Counted from the stretch's first letter, positions 27,887 through 37,238 are shown. The stretch: 64,000 nt of DNA from an uncultured Tropicimonas sp. (GCA_947497945.1 CANMIP010000010.1:113128-177127); one strand, 5' to 3'. Numbers and translations: made by a program. Notes: generated by a model from the letters alone, not told the origin.

Positions 27887-28408
27887 TCAGTTCAGCAGGG
27901 CCTCGATCTCCCGCGTGATGGCGGAGGATTGCGGCTTTGTGCGCGCCGGCCACGTCTTCACAACTTCTCCACTCGGCCCGATGAGGATCTTGTTGAAGTT
28001 CCAGCGCGGGACAAACCCCGTCTCCGCCCGCACCGACTTGTAGAAGGGATGCGCCTGCGCGCCGCGGACATGCGTGAGGTCGGTCATCGGCAGGTCGAGG
28101 TTGAAGTTGAGCTCACAGAAATCCTTGACCTTTTCGGCGGTGGCCAGCTCTTGACGAAAGTCGTTCGACGAGACGGCGAGCACCATGACCCCGCGGTCGC
28201 GATATCGGTCATAGAGCGCCTGCAATCCGTCATACTGGCTGGTGAACCCGCAGCGCGACGCAGTGTTGACCACGAGCACCGGTTGCCCGCGCCACTCTTC
28301 CAGGGAGATCGTGCCGCCATCGATCGAGTTGAACGTGCCGTCGACCGGGCTCGCGTTGATCTGGCTTCCAAGCCCGATGAGAAATATCAAAACTGCGATC
28401 CTGAGCAT
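27887..28408 (-). CDS. glutathione peroxidase family protein, exported
   Basis: A 173-residue glutathione-peroxidase-family protein with a cleavable signal peptide (1-19), so it acts outside the cytoplasm. The peroxidatic cysteine is C53 in NTASRCGFTSQYDGLQ, with a probable resolving cysteine C98 (KDFCELNF) as in thioredoxin-dependent members, and the conserved WNFNKILI. The usual active-site glutamine region reads SSNDFRQE. It follows the ABC1 kinase gene by 48 bases on the same strand, suggesting co-transcription in an oxidative-stress unit. Confidence 0.9.
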   Translation of the reverse strand: MLRIAVLIFLIGLGSQINASPVDGTFNSIDGGTISLEEWRGQPVLVVNTASRCGFTSQYDGLQALYDRYRDRGVMVLAVSSNDFRQELATAEKVKDFCELNFNLDLPMTDLTHVRGAQAHPFYKSVRAETGFVPRWNFNKILIGPSGEVVKTWPARTKPQSSAITREIEALLN

Positions 28409-28456
28409 CTTTTCCTCCAGCAGATATGAAGAATACGCAGCGAAGGCAGAGGTGGA

Positions 28457-29773
28457 TCATCTTACGGGGGCCAGATGCGGCGCCAGAAGCCGGTCGACAT
28501 CGACCCGCGCCCGCAAGCGCGTCCCGAGCAGAAACATGCCGCCGGCCTTGCGCTGGAGGTAGAGCAGGTCAATCGGAACGGCGGGCGGCGGCATCCGCTC
28601 TGCGGCGAGACGGTGACCGGCGGATCGGAGCCGGGCGAGCAGGTCTGTCTGGCTGAAGTCGAGAGATCCCCGGCGCAGCTCTGCGAAGACCATCATCGTC
28701 ATCTCCAGGATCGCCTTGCGAAACAGGACTGGGGCGTCCGGCGACAAAAGGCCGAGCTTTTCCAGACGGTTTTCCAGGGCCGGGAGGTCACCGGCCAGTC
28801 CGGTCGAGAGCAGGCCGCGGATCTCCTCGACCAGGCGCGGCTCGAAACTCCGCACCGCCCCGAAATCGAGCAGGACGATCTTGCCGGTCTCGGGGCAGTG
28901 CCGGAAATTGGCGAAATTCGGGTCGGTCTGAACGGTACGAAACCGGAAGAGCTCATCGAGAAACAGCGCCAGCAAGCGCTGCATCGTTCGGTCGCGCTCT
29001 GCCTGGGGCGCCTCGGCCAGGGTCTCGATGGGCCGAGACGGCAGGTGGGTCATGCTGAGCACCGAGCGCGTTGACCAGTCGGGCAGGACCTCGGGCAGGC
29101 GGAAAGCCTCCGATCCTTCCAGCATCCCGGCATAGGCTGTTATCGCGCGGGCTTCCTGCTCGTAATCGGCCTCCTCGTGCAGCTGCGCCCGGGCCGCGGC
29201 GAGATAGGGGGCGAGATCGAAATCCTTTGGCAGCACTCCCGACAGTCGCAGAAGCGCGCCGAGATTTGTGACGTCGCTGTGGATGCTGCGGGCGATGCCG
29301 GGATATTGGACCTTGATCGCCAGCTCCCGGCCGTCCCGCAATTGGGCCTGATGCACCTGCCCGATGGAGGCCGCGGCGATGGGACGGGTGTCGAAGCTCC
29401 GGAAAGCACGGCGCCAGTCGCTGCCCCAGGCATCGCGCAGGACATGCTTGAGCTGTTGCGGCGGCATGGGGTCGGCAGCGGCGCGCAGACGGGAGAGGCG
29501 ACCGGCCAGTTCGGGCGAGAGCACATCTCCCGCCTCCATCGACAGCAGCTGTCCCAGCTTCATCGCCGCCCCGCGCATACGGGCCAGATCATCGGCAAGC
29601 TGTGCGGCATTGGACGGCGTCAACAGGAGCCGTTGAAGGTCCGGCGTTTCACCGCGCGACAGGCTCCGGACACCATCGCGCGCCAGCCGCCCTGCGATGC
29701 CGGTTGTCAGCACCCCGAGCCGATGGAGGCGCGAAATGCGGCCGGAGGGAACCTTGCGGGGGCGATAGGTCAC
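28457..29773 (-). CDS. ABC1 (UbiB/ADCK-like) atypical kinase
   Basis: A 438-residue ABC1-family kinase-like protein. The signature [11 protein letters not shown] (KxGQ motif) is present, with an alanine-rich nucleotide loop ([14 protein letters not shown]), the lysine in AIKVQYPG, and the aspartate motifs TDPNFANF and LLDFGAV. Such proteins support ubiquinone or lipid homeostasis and stress tolerance. The start is GTG overlapping the DUF2256 stop (GTGA), which is better than the longer frame upstream. The C-terminus lacks the two membrane helices of UbiB, as in other members of this smaller group. Confidence 0.9.
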   Translation of the reverse strand: MTYRPRKVPSGRISRLHRLGVLTTGIAGRLARDGVRSLSRGETPDLQRLLLTPSNAAQLADDLARMRGAAMKLGQLLSMEAGDVLSPELAGRLSRLRAAADPMPPQQLKHVLRDAWGSDWRRAFRSFDTRPIAAASIGQVHQAQLRDGRELAIKVQYPGIARSIHSDVTNLGALLRLSGVLPKDFDLAPYLAAARAQLHEEADYEQEARAITAYAGMLEGSEAFRLPEVLPDWSTRSVLSMTHLPSRPIETLAEAPQAERDRTMQRLLALFLDELFRFRTVQTDPNFANFRHCPETGKIVLLDFGAVRSFEPRLVEEIRGLLSTGLAGDLPALENRLEKLGLLSPDAPVLFRKAILEMTMMVFAELRRGSLDFSQTDLLARLRSAGHRLAAERMPPPAVPIDLLYLQRKAGGMFLLGTRLRARVDVDRLLAPHLAPVR

Positions 29774-29943
29774 TGCGTGCCGACCGACATGGAGTTGCCC
29801 TTGCACAGGCGGCCGCGCGCCTGCCCGCGGCAGCGTTTCGAACAGTATCGCACCTCCTCCCAATCGCGCTGCCACTTCCGGCGCCAGGCAAACGGACGGT
29901 CACATTGGGCGCAGATCTTCAGCGGCAGGTCTTGCCGGCGCAT
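29770..29943 (-). CDS. DUF2256 family protein, small zinc-ribbon-like
   Basis: A 57-residue protein with the DUF2256 pattern: C11-x2-C14 then [21 protein letters not shown], giving a second Cys pair (C34, C38) for a probable zinc ribbon. DUF2256 genes are often beside cryptochrome/photolyase genes, as here (photolyase about 900 bases away). The function is unknown. GGAG lies about ten bases before the ATG. Its stop overlaps the ABC1 kinase GTG. Confidence 0.88.
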   Translation of the reverse strand: MRRQDLPLKICAQCDRPFAWRRKWQRDWEEVRYCSKRCRGQARGRLCKGNSMSVGTQ

Positions 29944-30089
29944 CAGGCAGGTCTCCGGGGATCGAGCCGAAGGGCCGGCCTGTGCGCCGACGTCGCCGTG
30001 AGTGTGGCGGTGCGGACTGGCCGCGGGGCGGTTTTGCGCCCAAGGCCGTGACGGCGTTCCATCTTGGGTCTTTCGCTGTCTTTGGCCAT
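29943..30089 (-). CDS. possible small basic protein upstream of DUF2256
   Basis: A 48-codon frame (starts [20 protein letters not shown]) whose TGA overlaps the DUF2256 ATG in the sequence TGATG, as in coupled genes. There is no ribosome site and the C-terminal half is Arg/Pro/Ala-rich, like a chance frame in GC-rich DNA. It is listed because of the overlap only. Confidence 0.25.
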   Translation of the reverse strand: MAKDSERPKMERRHGLGRKTAPRPVRTATLTATSAHRPALRLDPRRPA

Positions 30090-30192
30090 GGCAAGGAGGA
30101 TAGGGCGGTCCTCGCCGCCGACCAGCCGGCCCCGGCATTTTCTTCGCAACCGGGCGCACTATGTGTCGGTTAGGAATTGAAGGGAGCGGGAG

Positions 30193-30855
30193 ATGCAGAG
30201 AGCCCTTGTGATTGGCGCGTCCGGCGGCATCGGCGCCGCCCTGGCCGCAACGCTTGCCGGTCGCGGCGCAGCGGTGACCGGGTTGTCGCGCGCCGGCGAC
30301 GGATTGGACGTGACTGACATGGCATCGGTGGATTCTGTCCTGGGAGCGCAGGAGGGCCCGTTCGACCTCATCCTCGTGGCGAGCGGCATTCTTGCGCCAC
30401 AGGGCACCGGCCCGGAGAAGTCCCTCGACCAGGTCGATGCGGCCCGGATGGCGGAGGTCCTGGCCGTTAACGCCATCGGGCCCGCGCTCATCCTGCGACA
30501 TGCGCCGCGCCTGCTGCCCCGGCAAGGCCGCGCCGTGGTGGCGGTTCTGACGGCCCGCGTCGGTTCGATCGGCGACAATGGCCTCGGGGGCTGGTATTCC
30601 TACCGGGCCTCCAAGGCCGCCGCCAACCAGATCGTCCGCACCGCCGCGATCGAGATCGGCCGCCGCCACAAGCACGTCGCTGTGATCGCCTTGCATCCCG
30701 GAACGGTCGCGACACCGTTCACCGGCAATTACCCCGGACACCGGAAGATTGCCCCGGAAGATGCGGCGCAAAACCTGCTGCGCGTGATCGACGGGGTCAC
30801 CGCGCAGGATACAGGCCGTTTCCTCGACTGGTCCGGCGCAGAGGTGCCGTGGTGA
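30193..30855 (+). CDS. short-chain dehydrogenase/reductase
   Basis: A 220-residue SDR with nucleotide-binding motif GASGGIG (residues 8-14), a VASG motif in place of NNAG, and catalytic Y-x-x-x-K in YSYRASKAA. It resembles C-factor-like SDRs seen beside photolyase genes in this group. The substrate is unknown. GAAGGGAGCGGGAG directly precedes the ATG. It overlaps the photolyase by four bases (GTGA), so the two are coupled. Confidence 0.92.
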   Translation: MQRALVIGASGGIGAALAATLAGRGAAVTGLSRAGDGLDVTDMASVDSVLGAQEGPFDLILVASGILAPQGTGPEKSLDQVDAARMAEVLAVNAIGPALILRHAPRLLPRQGRAVVAVLTARVGSIGDNGLGGWYSYRASKAAANQIVRTAAIEIGRRHKHVAVIALHPGTVATPFTGNYPGHRKIAPEDAAQNLLRVIDGVTAQDTGRFLDWSGAEVPW

Positions 30856-32375
30856 AGCTTGTTCTCGTCCTGGGCGACCAGCTGAGCCCGAACATCGCCG
30901 CCCTCCGTCAGGCGGACCCTTCGCGGGATGTCGTCGTCATGGCCGAGGTCGCCGCCGAGGCGCAATATGTGCCGCATCACCCGAAGAAGATTGCCCTGAT
31001 CCTCGCGGCAATGCGGAAATTCGCGCAAAGACTGCGCGCGGAAGGCTGGAACGTCGCCTATACCCGGCTGGACGATCCGCAGAATGCTGGCTCGATCCCC
31101 GGCGAGCTGCTGCGGCGCGCCTCGGAAACCGGGGCCCGCCGTGTATTGGCCACAAAGCCGGGCGAATGGCGGTTGATCGAGGCGCTGGAGACGCTCCCGC
31201 TTGAGCTCGAAATGGCGGCGGATGATCGTTTTCTCGCCAACCAGGCCGATTTCGACCAATGGGCGGAGGGGCGCAAGCAGATGCGGATGGAGTATTTCTA
31301 TCGCGAGATGCGCCGTCGGACCGGGCTACTGATGGAGGGCGATGCTCCGGCGGGGGGCAAGTGGAATTTCGACCATGAGAACCGCAAGCCCGCACGCAAT
31401 GACCTGTTCCTGCCGGAGCCGCTGCGGTTCGAACCCGATGACACGGTCGCGGCTGTGCTTGACCTCGTCGAAACCCGGTTCGGCGGCAATTTCGGCCAGC
31501 TTCGTCCCTTTGCCATGGCGACGGATGCGGCCGAGGCCGAGGCTGTCCTGACGCATTTCATCGACACTGCGCTGCCCCGGTTCGGCAACTACCAGGACGC
31601 GATGCTGACCGGGCGCCCCTTTCTCTACCACGCCCTGATATCGGCCTATCTCAATATCGGCCTGTTGGACCCGCTCGATGTCTGCCGCCGCGTCGAGGCC
31701 GCGTGGAGAGACGGCCGCGCGCCACTCAACGCGGCCGAGGGCTTCATCCGGCAGATCATCGGCTGGCGGGAATTCGTCCGCGGGATCTATTTCCGCGAGG
31801 GGCCGGGATATGTCGCGCGCAACGTGCTCGGTCATGATCGGGACCTGCCGGCGCTGTACTGGGGAGAGGAAACGGGGATGGCCTGTCTCCGCGCGGCTGT
31901 CGGGCAGACCCGCGAGCACGCCTATGCGCATCACATCCAGCGGCTCATGGTCACCGGCAATTTCGCGCTCCTCGCCGGAATCGACCCCGCGAAGGTCCAT
32001 GAATGGTATCTTGCCGTTTATGCCGACGCCTTCGAGTGGGTCGAAGCCCCCAACACGCTCGGCATGAGCCAGTTTGCCGATGGCGGGCTCTTTGCCTCCA
32101 AACCCTATATCTCCTCCGGAAATTATATCGGCCGCATGTCCGATTATTGCGGGGCGTGCCGCTACTCGGTGAAGGCCAAGGTTGGCGACGATGCCTGCCC
32201 TTTCAACCTGCTTTACTGGCACTTCCTCGCCCGCCACCGCGCGCGTTTCGCCTCAAACCCGAGGATGGGGCAGATGTACCGGACATGGGATCGCATGGAT
32301 GCGCAGCGTCGGGAGGAGGTTCTGCGCGGGGCCGACGCTTTTCTGGCGAAGCTCGAGGCTGGCGAGCCGGTCTGA
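30852..32375 (+). CDS. phrB: FeS-type bacterial (6-4) photolyase/cryptochrome
   Basis: A 507-residue FeS-BCP photolyase (PhrB family). These repair (6-4) UV photoproducts in DNA using FAD, a ribityllumazine antenna and a [4Fe-4S] cluster. The four cluster cysteines are C345, C433, C436 and C449, the same spacing as in Agrobacterium PhrB. The N-terminus [12 protein letters not shown] and [23 protein letters not shown] are typical. The GTG at 30852 overlaps the SDR stop; the GTG three bases earlier is an alternative. Probably a functional enzyme. Confidence 0.95.
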   Translation: MKLVLVLGDQLSPNIAALRQADPSRDVVVMAEVAAEAQYVPHHPKKIALILAAMRKFAQRLRAEGWNVAYTRLDDPQNAGSIPGELLRRASETGARRVLATKPGEWRLIEALETLPLELEMAADDRFLANQADFDQWAEGRKQMRMEYFYREMRRRTGLLMEGDAPAGGKWNFDHENRKPARNDLFLPEPLRFEPDDTVAAVLDLVETRFGGNFGQLRPFAMATDAAEAEAVLTHFIDTALPRFGNYQDAMLTGRPFLYHALISAYLNIGLLDPLDVCRRVEAAWRDGRAPLNAAEGFIRQIIGWREFVRGIYFREGPGYVARNVLGHDRDLPALYWGEETGMACLRAAVGQTREHAYAHHIQRLMVTGNFALLAGIDPAKVHEWYLAVYADAFEWVEAPNTLGMSQFADGGLFASKPYISSGNYIGRMSDYCGACRYSVKAKVGDDACPFNLLYWHFLARHRARFASNPRMGQMYRTWDRMDAQRREEVLRGADAFLAKLEAGEPV

Positions 32376-32403
32376 GTGGTCGCGGTCCGGCTGGGCGTGC
32401 TTT

Positions 32404-33345
32404 TCACCCGTCGTCAAGGACGTCGCGGGCAATTGCCGTCCCGCTCTCCCACGCGCATTCGGCCCGGGCGCCGAGGCACCAGTCGCCGCCGGCATTAAGC
32501 GTCCCTGCCTGACTTCGCGCGAAGGGGGCGCCGAGGGGCGTCGTCACGCGCGCATGGCGCCATCGATGCGCTGCCACGTGGTGCGCCGAAGTGGGGTCAA
32601 GGCCGAGCCTCTCGCAGAGCAGCGGCAACATCAGGGTTGCGATCTCTTCCCGCGGATGCTCGAGATGCGCCTGGCTCCAGGCGGGGGCGGCATGGGCGAT
32701 CCAGCTCGGCGGTCCGTCGCGATCGGGTTTGGAGCTGTTCAGGGCAATCCAGTCCAGCGCGTCGTCGGGATCGCGGCGGGACCGGAAGGGCGTCGGTGTG
32801 CCCGCCGCGAAGGACGCCATCAGCGCCAGGCAGGGCGCCATCTTCACTGCCGAAATGTCCCGGGCTAGCGGCACCGCATCGCCGAGAAGCCTCATTGCCT
32901 GCGGGGCAGGGACGGCCAGAACAAGCCGCCTGCAGCTCCAGCTTCCTCGATCTGTGTCGATCCGCCATCCTTCCGAGGTTGCCGATACCGCTTTCGTCGT
33001 CACGCCGAGCCAGATGTCGAGGCCGGCGGCCAGGTGTTTTGCGATGCTGCTCATCCCCGGCGTGCCGACAATATGCGGCTCGGGCGCACCGTCGTCCCAG
33101 CGCGCGGCCCGGCCGGCCAACTGGGCCTTGTCGAGTATCGCGGAGAAACTCGGCATGCGGGCGGTGACGAACTGCGCCCCGTGATCGAACCGGAGACCGC
33201 CCTCCGCCCGACGAGTTGAAAGCCGTCCGCCGACACCGCGGGACTTGTCGAACAGGACCGGGGAATGCCCGGCCTCCTGCAGGGCCCGGGCGCAGGCTAG
33301 ACCGGCAAGTCCGGCGCCGATGATCGCAATTTTCATGTCAGCCAT
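32404..33345 (-). CDS. FAD/NAD(P)-dependent amine-oxidoreductase-like protein (renalase-like)
   Basis: A 313-residue flavoprotein with an N-terminal dinucleotide-binding motif IAIIGAGLAGLACARAL, the ribose-binding glutamate/aspartate region (VLFDKSRGVGGRLSTRR), and C-terminal FAD motif GDWCLGARAECAWESG. Relatives are common near photolyase and SDR genes in Rhodobacteraceae and are linked to photo-oxidative stress. The start is MADMK at 33345, whose ATG overlaps the stop of the frame upstream (TGATG). It converges with phrB. Confidence 0.88.
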   Translation of the reverse strand: MADMKIAIIGAGLAGLACARALQEAGHSPVLFDKSRGVGGRLSTRRAEGGLRFDHGAQFVTARMPSFSAILDKAQLAGRAARWDDGAPEPHIVGTPGMSSIAKHLAAGLDIWLGVTTKAVSATSEGWRIDTDRGSWSCRRLVLAVPAPQAMRLLGDAVPLARDISAVKMAPCLALMASFAAGTPTPFRSRRDPDDALDWIALNSSKPDRDGPPSWIAHAAPAWSQAHLEHPREEIATLMLPLLCERLGLDPTSAHHVAAHRWRHARVTTPLGAPFARSQAGTLNAGGDWCLGARAECAWESGTAIARDVLDDG

Positions 33346-33683
33346 CACTTCCATTCGAGAGTAGAGAGGATTTCCAGGATCCGTTTCTTCGGCTTGTGGG
33401 AGCCCGCTGAAACATGCGGCCAGAGCGCAATGCCCCAGTCCCGACGGATTTCGCAAAAGGCGCTGCTGTCGGCCTTACCCCTCGCCAAACGCGGTCGTAG
33501 CCTGTCTCGCGGCGGATCTTCCGGGATATCGGGTGACAGGCCGATGGCGGCCCGGCGTTTGCCCGGCCCGGAATCGACATTTCGGCCAGCCATGGAGCGT
33601 TCGCCCATGCGCGGGCGCAACGCTTCAGGCATTCTAGGCCCGGACAGGCGCGTGCCGGTGAAGGGGTCTTCCTGCAACTTCAT
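33345..33683 (-). CDS. hypothetical protein, translationally coupled to the oxidoreductase
   Basis: A 112-codon frame not recognised. The last 45 residues (SSAFCEIRRDWGIALWP..., KPKKRILEILSTLEWK) read like real protein, and the stop overlaps the next gene as TGATG. The first half is Arg/Pro-rich with no ribosome site before the ATG, so the true start may be internal or the gene may be damaged, as its neighbours appear to be. Confidence 0.4.
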   Translation of the reverse strand: MKLQEDPFTGTRLSGPRMPEALRPRMGERSMAGRNVDSGPGKRRAAIGLSPDIPEDPPRDRLRPRLARGKADSSAFCEIRRDWGIALWPHVSAGSHKPKKRILEILSTLEWK

Positions 33684-33974
33684 GGCAATGGAAATGGACT
33701 GGCCGCGCTACATGTCCATCCATGATTTCGACATCACCTTGCCAACTTGCGCGGGACTTCGCGCCGACGCGTCCTAGATGGAAAGGAAGTGTCAGCAAAT
33801 CATCCGGCCCGTCATGACGTTTGAAAGTTCTGGAGCAACCGCGCAGACGGTGCATGAAGTGTGCCCCGACCATTGTGGCGGTTCCCTCCCCTGCACCGAC
33901 GCGACGGACCTCTTCGCTGGCAACGAGGCTCTGCGGTTTGCAGATGCGTCCGGCCTCGCCCGACGGAGGATGCC
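33684..33974. other. divergent intergenic region
   Basis: About 290 bases, probably holding divergent promoters. A 66-codon plus-strand frame (33778-33978) overlaps the next gene by GTGA, but it lacks a ribosome site and any recognised motif, so it is not called. Confidence 0.35.
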
Positions 33975-34365
33975 GTGACGCTGCTCGCCCTGCTGTCAAC
34001 CGCCCTGCTGTTTGGCGGGTATGGTCCTGTATTCCTTCGGTTTTGCTGCATTCCTCTTCACGTCGTTGCCAGCCAATGAGGCCGGTCCGCTGTTGCGCCG
34101 GGCCTTCCCGCAATTTTATCTCTTTGTCCTGGGCGTCTCGACCGTCTCCGCGCCTTTCCTCTTGCCATCGGATCCGACCGGTGCGGCGTTGATGGGCCTG
34201 GTTGCCATCACGGTGATCCCGGCCCGGCAGGTCCTGTTGCCGGCGATCAATGAGGCAACCGACAGCGGGCAAAAGCGCCGCTTCAGGCGCCTGCACCGGC
34301 TCTCTGTCGCCGTAACACTGGCGCATATCGCAATGGCGGCGGCAGTGCTGTCCCGTTTTACGTGA
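33975..34365 (+). pseudogene. DUF4149 membrane protein with a frameshift near the N-terminus
   Basis: The GTG at 33975 has GGAGG five bases upstream and encodes VTLLALLSTALLFGG. The continuing DUF4149 sequence MVLYSFGFAAFLFT... is in the next frame, from about 34021 to the stop at 34365. Joining them gives the typical family start LLFGGMVLYSF, so one extra T near 34020 seems to break a gene of about 129 codons. The rest (four helices, ending ALAHIA-like TLAHIAMAAAVLSRF) is intact. A real lesion or a sequencing error would look the same. Confidence 0.72.
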
Positions 34366-34373
34366 GGATCGCG

Positions 34374-34843
34374 ATGCGGCTTCCCCCCGAGAATGTACAG
34401 GACTACCCGCGCCCGCCGCGACTCGAACCGGTGCCCTTTCGGATCGAGATCGCTCTGGCCGGCGAGACTGTGTCCGCCACGACGCGCGCGTTCCGGGTCG
34501 TCGAGACACATCTCGCGCCGACCTACTACCTGCCGCCGGCGGATGTCTTCTCCGGACTTCGCGCCTTGCCCGGCAAGAGCTTTTGCGAATGGAAAGGCAC
34601 GGCGCAGTATTTCGATGTGATGACTGCCCGGCACACCGCAAGGCGCGCAGCCTGGTGCTACCCGACCCCGACCCAGGCCTTCGGCCCAATGGCGGGATAT
34701 GTCGCCTTCTACGCCAGCGCGATGGACCATTGCTTCGTCGATACCGTGCGGGCCAGGCCGCAGCCCGGGCATTCTACGGAGGTTGGGTCACGCCGAACCT
34801 CGCAGGCATTCCGAAAGGCGCGCCGGGGACCGAGCATTGGTAG
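34374..34843 (+). pseudogene. DUF427 protein with a frameshift before the C-terminal motif
   Basis: From ATG 34374 the frame gives a DUF427 protein (MRLPPENVQDYPRPPRLEPV..., ETHLAPTYYLPPADV, SFCEWKGTAQYFDV). Near 34764-34771 it runs out of register; the expected ending FYGGWVTPNLAG...KGAPGTEHW followed by a stop is in another frame, to 34843. One missing G in the run at CCCGGG would restore PQPGAFYGGWVT. As it stands the product would carry a foreign tail of about 70 residues. It follows the broken DUF4149 gene by 8 bases. Confidence 0.78.
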
Positions 34844-34954
34844 CGCAAGCCCGACGGGACTTGGAGTACGCGGCGAGGTTCCGGCTATTGCCCAAATGCG
34901 GGGGGGCGGTAGGATGTATGAGAACGCCATCTCACCTCGCCCCAGGAGTTTGCC

Positions 34955-35329
34955 ATGTCCGATCCCGTTCCCAGCGAAGACGATCTGATTGCCATGCTGG
35001 AATCTGACGAGAAGTCGATGAGCGTGGTGATCACCAACCCGGCCCTGCCCGACAACCCGATGATCTATGTCAGCGAGGAGTTCGAGGACCAGACCGGCTA
35101 TACGCCCGAAGAGGCTCTGGGCCAGAATTGCCGGCTGCAGGGCCCGGATACAGATCCCAACGCCGTGGAGGCGATCCGCGCCGCGCTGAAGGCACAGACG
35201 ACCTTCGCCATCGACATCCTGAATTATCGCAAATCCGGCGCACCGTTCATGAACCGGCTGCGGATCCGGCCGCTTTTCGACGAGGATGGCGAACTGACCT
35301 ATTACGTCGGGGCGCAGAACCCGGTGTGA
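34955..35329 (+). CDS. short LOV-domain blue-light photoreceptor protein
   Basis: A 124-residue stand-alone LOV (PAS) protein, the short-LOV type known in marine Rhodobacteraceae. It would bind a flavin and form a cysteinyl adduct at C59. The core motif reads GQNCRLQGPDTD; the canonical form is GxNCRFLQG, so one residue after the arginine is missing, in frame. The rest of the fold is present: YTPEEALG, NYRKSGAPFMNRLRI, YYVGAQNPV with the flavin-contacting glutamine. AGGAG lies seven bases before the ATG. No output domain is attached. Confidence 0.92.
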   Translation: MSDPVPSEDDLIAMLESDEKSMSVVITNPALPDNPMIYVSEEFEDQTGYTPEEALGQNCRLQGPDTDPNAVEAIRAALKAQTTFAIDILNYRKSGAPFMNRLRIRPLFDEDGELTYYVGAQNPV

Positions 35330-35414
35330 CGACGCCCTGCCCGGAACTCGGCCGGGCGACGCGCGTGGGCGGCGTTCGCTGCCGACGCAATTCCAAATCA
35401 TCGGGAGGATGATC

Positions 35415-35954
35415 ATGAAGGCTGTCTGGCGCGCGGCCCTCGCTTGGGCCCTGATCAGTCTCGGCGGGCCGACCATTGCCGAGACCTATCGCGATCGGGA
35501 CGTTGAGATGCTGCCGGTCACGGAGCTGGACGTCGAACGCTATCTCGGAAAATGGTACGAAATCGCACGGTTTCCGAACCGCTTCGAGAAAGGATGCGAG
35601 GGCGTCACGGCAGAATACGCCCTCCGATCAGACGGCAAGATCTCGGTGCTGAATACCTGCCGGATCGGCGCGCCGGACGGCGAGAGCAAGTCGGCCGATG
35701 GACAGGCGAAGATCGTTGGACCCGGCAAGCTGTCGGTCACATTCGTGCCCTGGCTGCCCTTCGCGCGGGGCGATTACTGGGTGCTGTACCTGGACGAGGC
35801 CTACAGCCTCGCCGTGGTCGGAGCGCCGCGCGGCACAACGGGCTGGATCCTGTCCAGAACCCCGGCCATCTCTCCCGAGGCCCGGACCAGGGCAGAAGAG
35901 GTCCTGCGAAAGAACGGATATGACCCGTCGCTCCTGAGGAACGTGTTGCACTGA
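35415..35954 (+). CDS. lipocalin (Blc family), secreted
   Basis: A 179-residue lipocalin with a signal peptide (about 1-20) but no lipobox, so it is probably periplasmic and soluble. The lipocalin signature GKWYEIARFPNRFEKG and the Blc-type end WILSRTPAISPEARTRAEEVLRKNGYD are clear. Members bind lipids or fatty acids during stress or membrane repair. The ATG at 35415 fits GGGAGG with six bases between; the ATG at 35409 is too close to it. Confidence 0.92.
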   Translation: MKAVWRAALAWALISLGGPTIAETYRDRDVEMLPVTELDVERYLGKWYEIARFPNRFEKGCEGVTAEYALRSDGKISVLNTCRIGAPDGESKSADGQAKIVGPGKLSVTFVPWLPFARGDYWVLYLDEAYSLAVVGAPRGTTGWILSRTPAISPEARTRAEEVLRKNGYDPSLLRNVLH

Positions 35955-36035
35955 GACCCGGGATCCGGCCTTCCTCCATTCCCCACCGGCACTCCGAGGA
36001 CCGCCAGATGGCCCAAACCCTTGGGCTTGCGGAAC

Positions 36036-36647
36036 TCACCCCCTGGTGTTGACCCGGATCCAGCGGCTCGGTGTGGAGGGGTCCTGCATCCGAAGGAACG
36101 TATAGCCTGTACGATTCCACGGACGGACCGCGTCCGTCAGGTTGTCGATGACGAAATCGCCGGCTTCGGTCCGAATGATCAGAACCGCATGGGCGCCGCC
36201 CCGGGCGTCCAGAACCGTCGACAACAGGAGGTGCTCCGGCGCGATGCCGAGGGCAATCAGTTGCTGTTTCTTCAACATCGCGAAGTCTTCGCAATCGCCA
36301 CCCCGGCGCGATGGCAGCGTCCAGAAATCCTCTTTGCGGTATTGCTGGCTGTCGGAGATCGATCTGGTTGTTCGATTGATATGCCGGCTGATGCGTCGGG
36401 CCTGTCGGAGACCTTCCTCATGCGGTTGCGCGCGCGCGCCGGTGCGCGAGCAAGCCCAACTGTATTCGCGACACAGGTTGGCCGCGGCTTTGGGCTGCGT
36501 TGTCATTCCCTTGTTGGGAAGGAAAGGTGTCGCAGCGGCATAGGTTCCAAAAGCCGGCCCCATTGCCAAAAAAGCGAACCCAAGTATCGCAAGCGTCTTT
36601 CGAAAAAAAGCTGGCTCTCTGCCCGAACGGCTCCGTCGTCCCGCCAA
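36036..36647 (-). CDS. transglutaminase-like cysteine protease (BTLCP family)
   Basis: A 203-residue exported protein with N-terminal hydrophobic segment (about 18-38). The BTLCP (DUF920) catalytic triad is complete: C in RRGGDCEDFA, H in GGAHAVLI, D in FVIDNLT. LapG, which cleaves surface adhesins from the periplasm, is in this family. The start is a TTG with AGGAG seven bases upstream. It is divergent from two secreted glycine-rich proteins, whose processing it might perform (inference). Confidence 0.87.
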   Translation of the reverse strand: MAGRRSRSGREPAFFRKTLAILGFAFLAMGPAFGTYAAATPFLPNKGMTTQPKAAANLCREYSWACSRTGARAQPHEEGLRQARRISRHINRTTRSISDSQQYRKEDFWTLPSRRGGDCEDFAMLKKQQLIALGIAPEHLLLSTVLDARGGAHAVLIIRTEAGDFVIDNLTDAVRPWNRTGYTFLRMQDPSTPSRWIRVNTRG

Positions 36648-37238
36648 ACGGAATCTCCTGTCGTTTTCTGCTCTGTCCTCGAGATCTCAGTATCAAAAAA
36701 GCTAACAACCTCAAAACAAGACCTGCAGTGTTGCGAAAAACCGCTCAAGGGACCGGGTTTTCTCGTGTTGAACTCTGGCTTGTGACGTTCTCCCGGCTCG
36801 TTTGTTGATGCGCCGGCCGAACAGCTCTTGGGGTGTCTGTCGGGTTGGGAGGGCGCATCTCGAGGTCGGAGGTCATCCCGCGCTGAGCTGCCGGTTTTTC
36901 GGCCCATGATCGATATTCGAGATCTTCCATTTTTCAACGAAATAGTGCGTCCGTCCTTTTGCCGTCAAAATACATTGACATAAATCAATTACATATTTGA
37001 GGGGTGGTGTAGACTTGGGTCGCCTTGGGTAAGTGGGACCCAAAATCCTGTAAAATATGGCGGGGTGCGTCATGTACCATTTGTACGGTTACAATAAAAG
37101 TTTATCTTAGATAGTTCATCACTTCTCGCATTCTTGCCGTTCTGCCCAAGCGCTTTCCTGGCCACATCTTCATGTGACCTGCGTGTTGTTACGGTCACCC
37201 GATTTAGGTGGCGCGAACGAACCGAGAAGGGGGCAGAC
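36648..37238. other. long AT-rich divergent intergenic region
   Basis: About 590 bases between the BTLCP gene and a secreted glycine-rich protein. The stretch from about 36900 to 37110 is much more AT-rich than the flanks and includes the FNR box at 36975-36988. No convincing gene; it probably carries divergent promoters and a long leader. Confidence 0.55.
36975..36988 (+). promoter_or_regulatory. perfect FNR-type box
   Basis: TTGAC-ATAA-ATCAA, an exact match to TTGAY-N4-RTCAA. It is about 250 bases upstream of the gene at 37239 and about 330 from the BTLCP gene, so either or both could be oxygen- or NO-regulated through long leaders. Confidence 0.55.

Noticed and set aside
33778..33978. 66-codon plus-strand frame before DUF4149
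   Set aside because: It lacks a ribosome site and protein-like composition; overlap with the next start may be chance.
34012..34365. DUF4149 gene starting at an internal TTG with no frameshift
   Set aside because: There is no ribosome site there and the missing first helix is found in frame just upstream with a good one.
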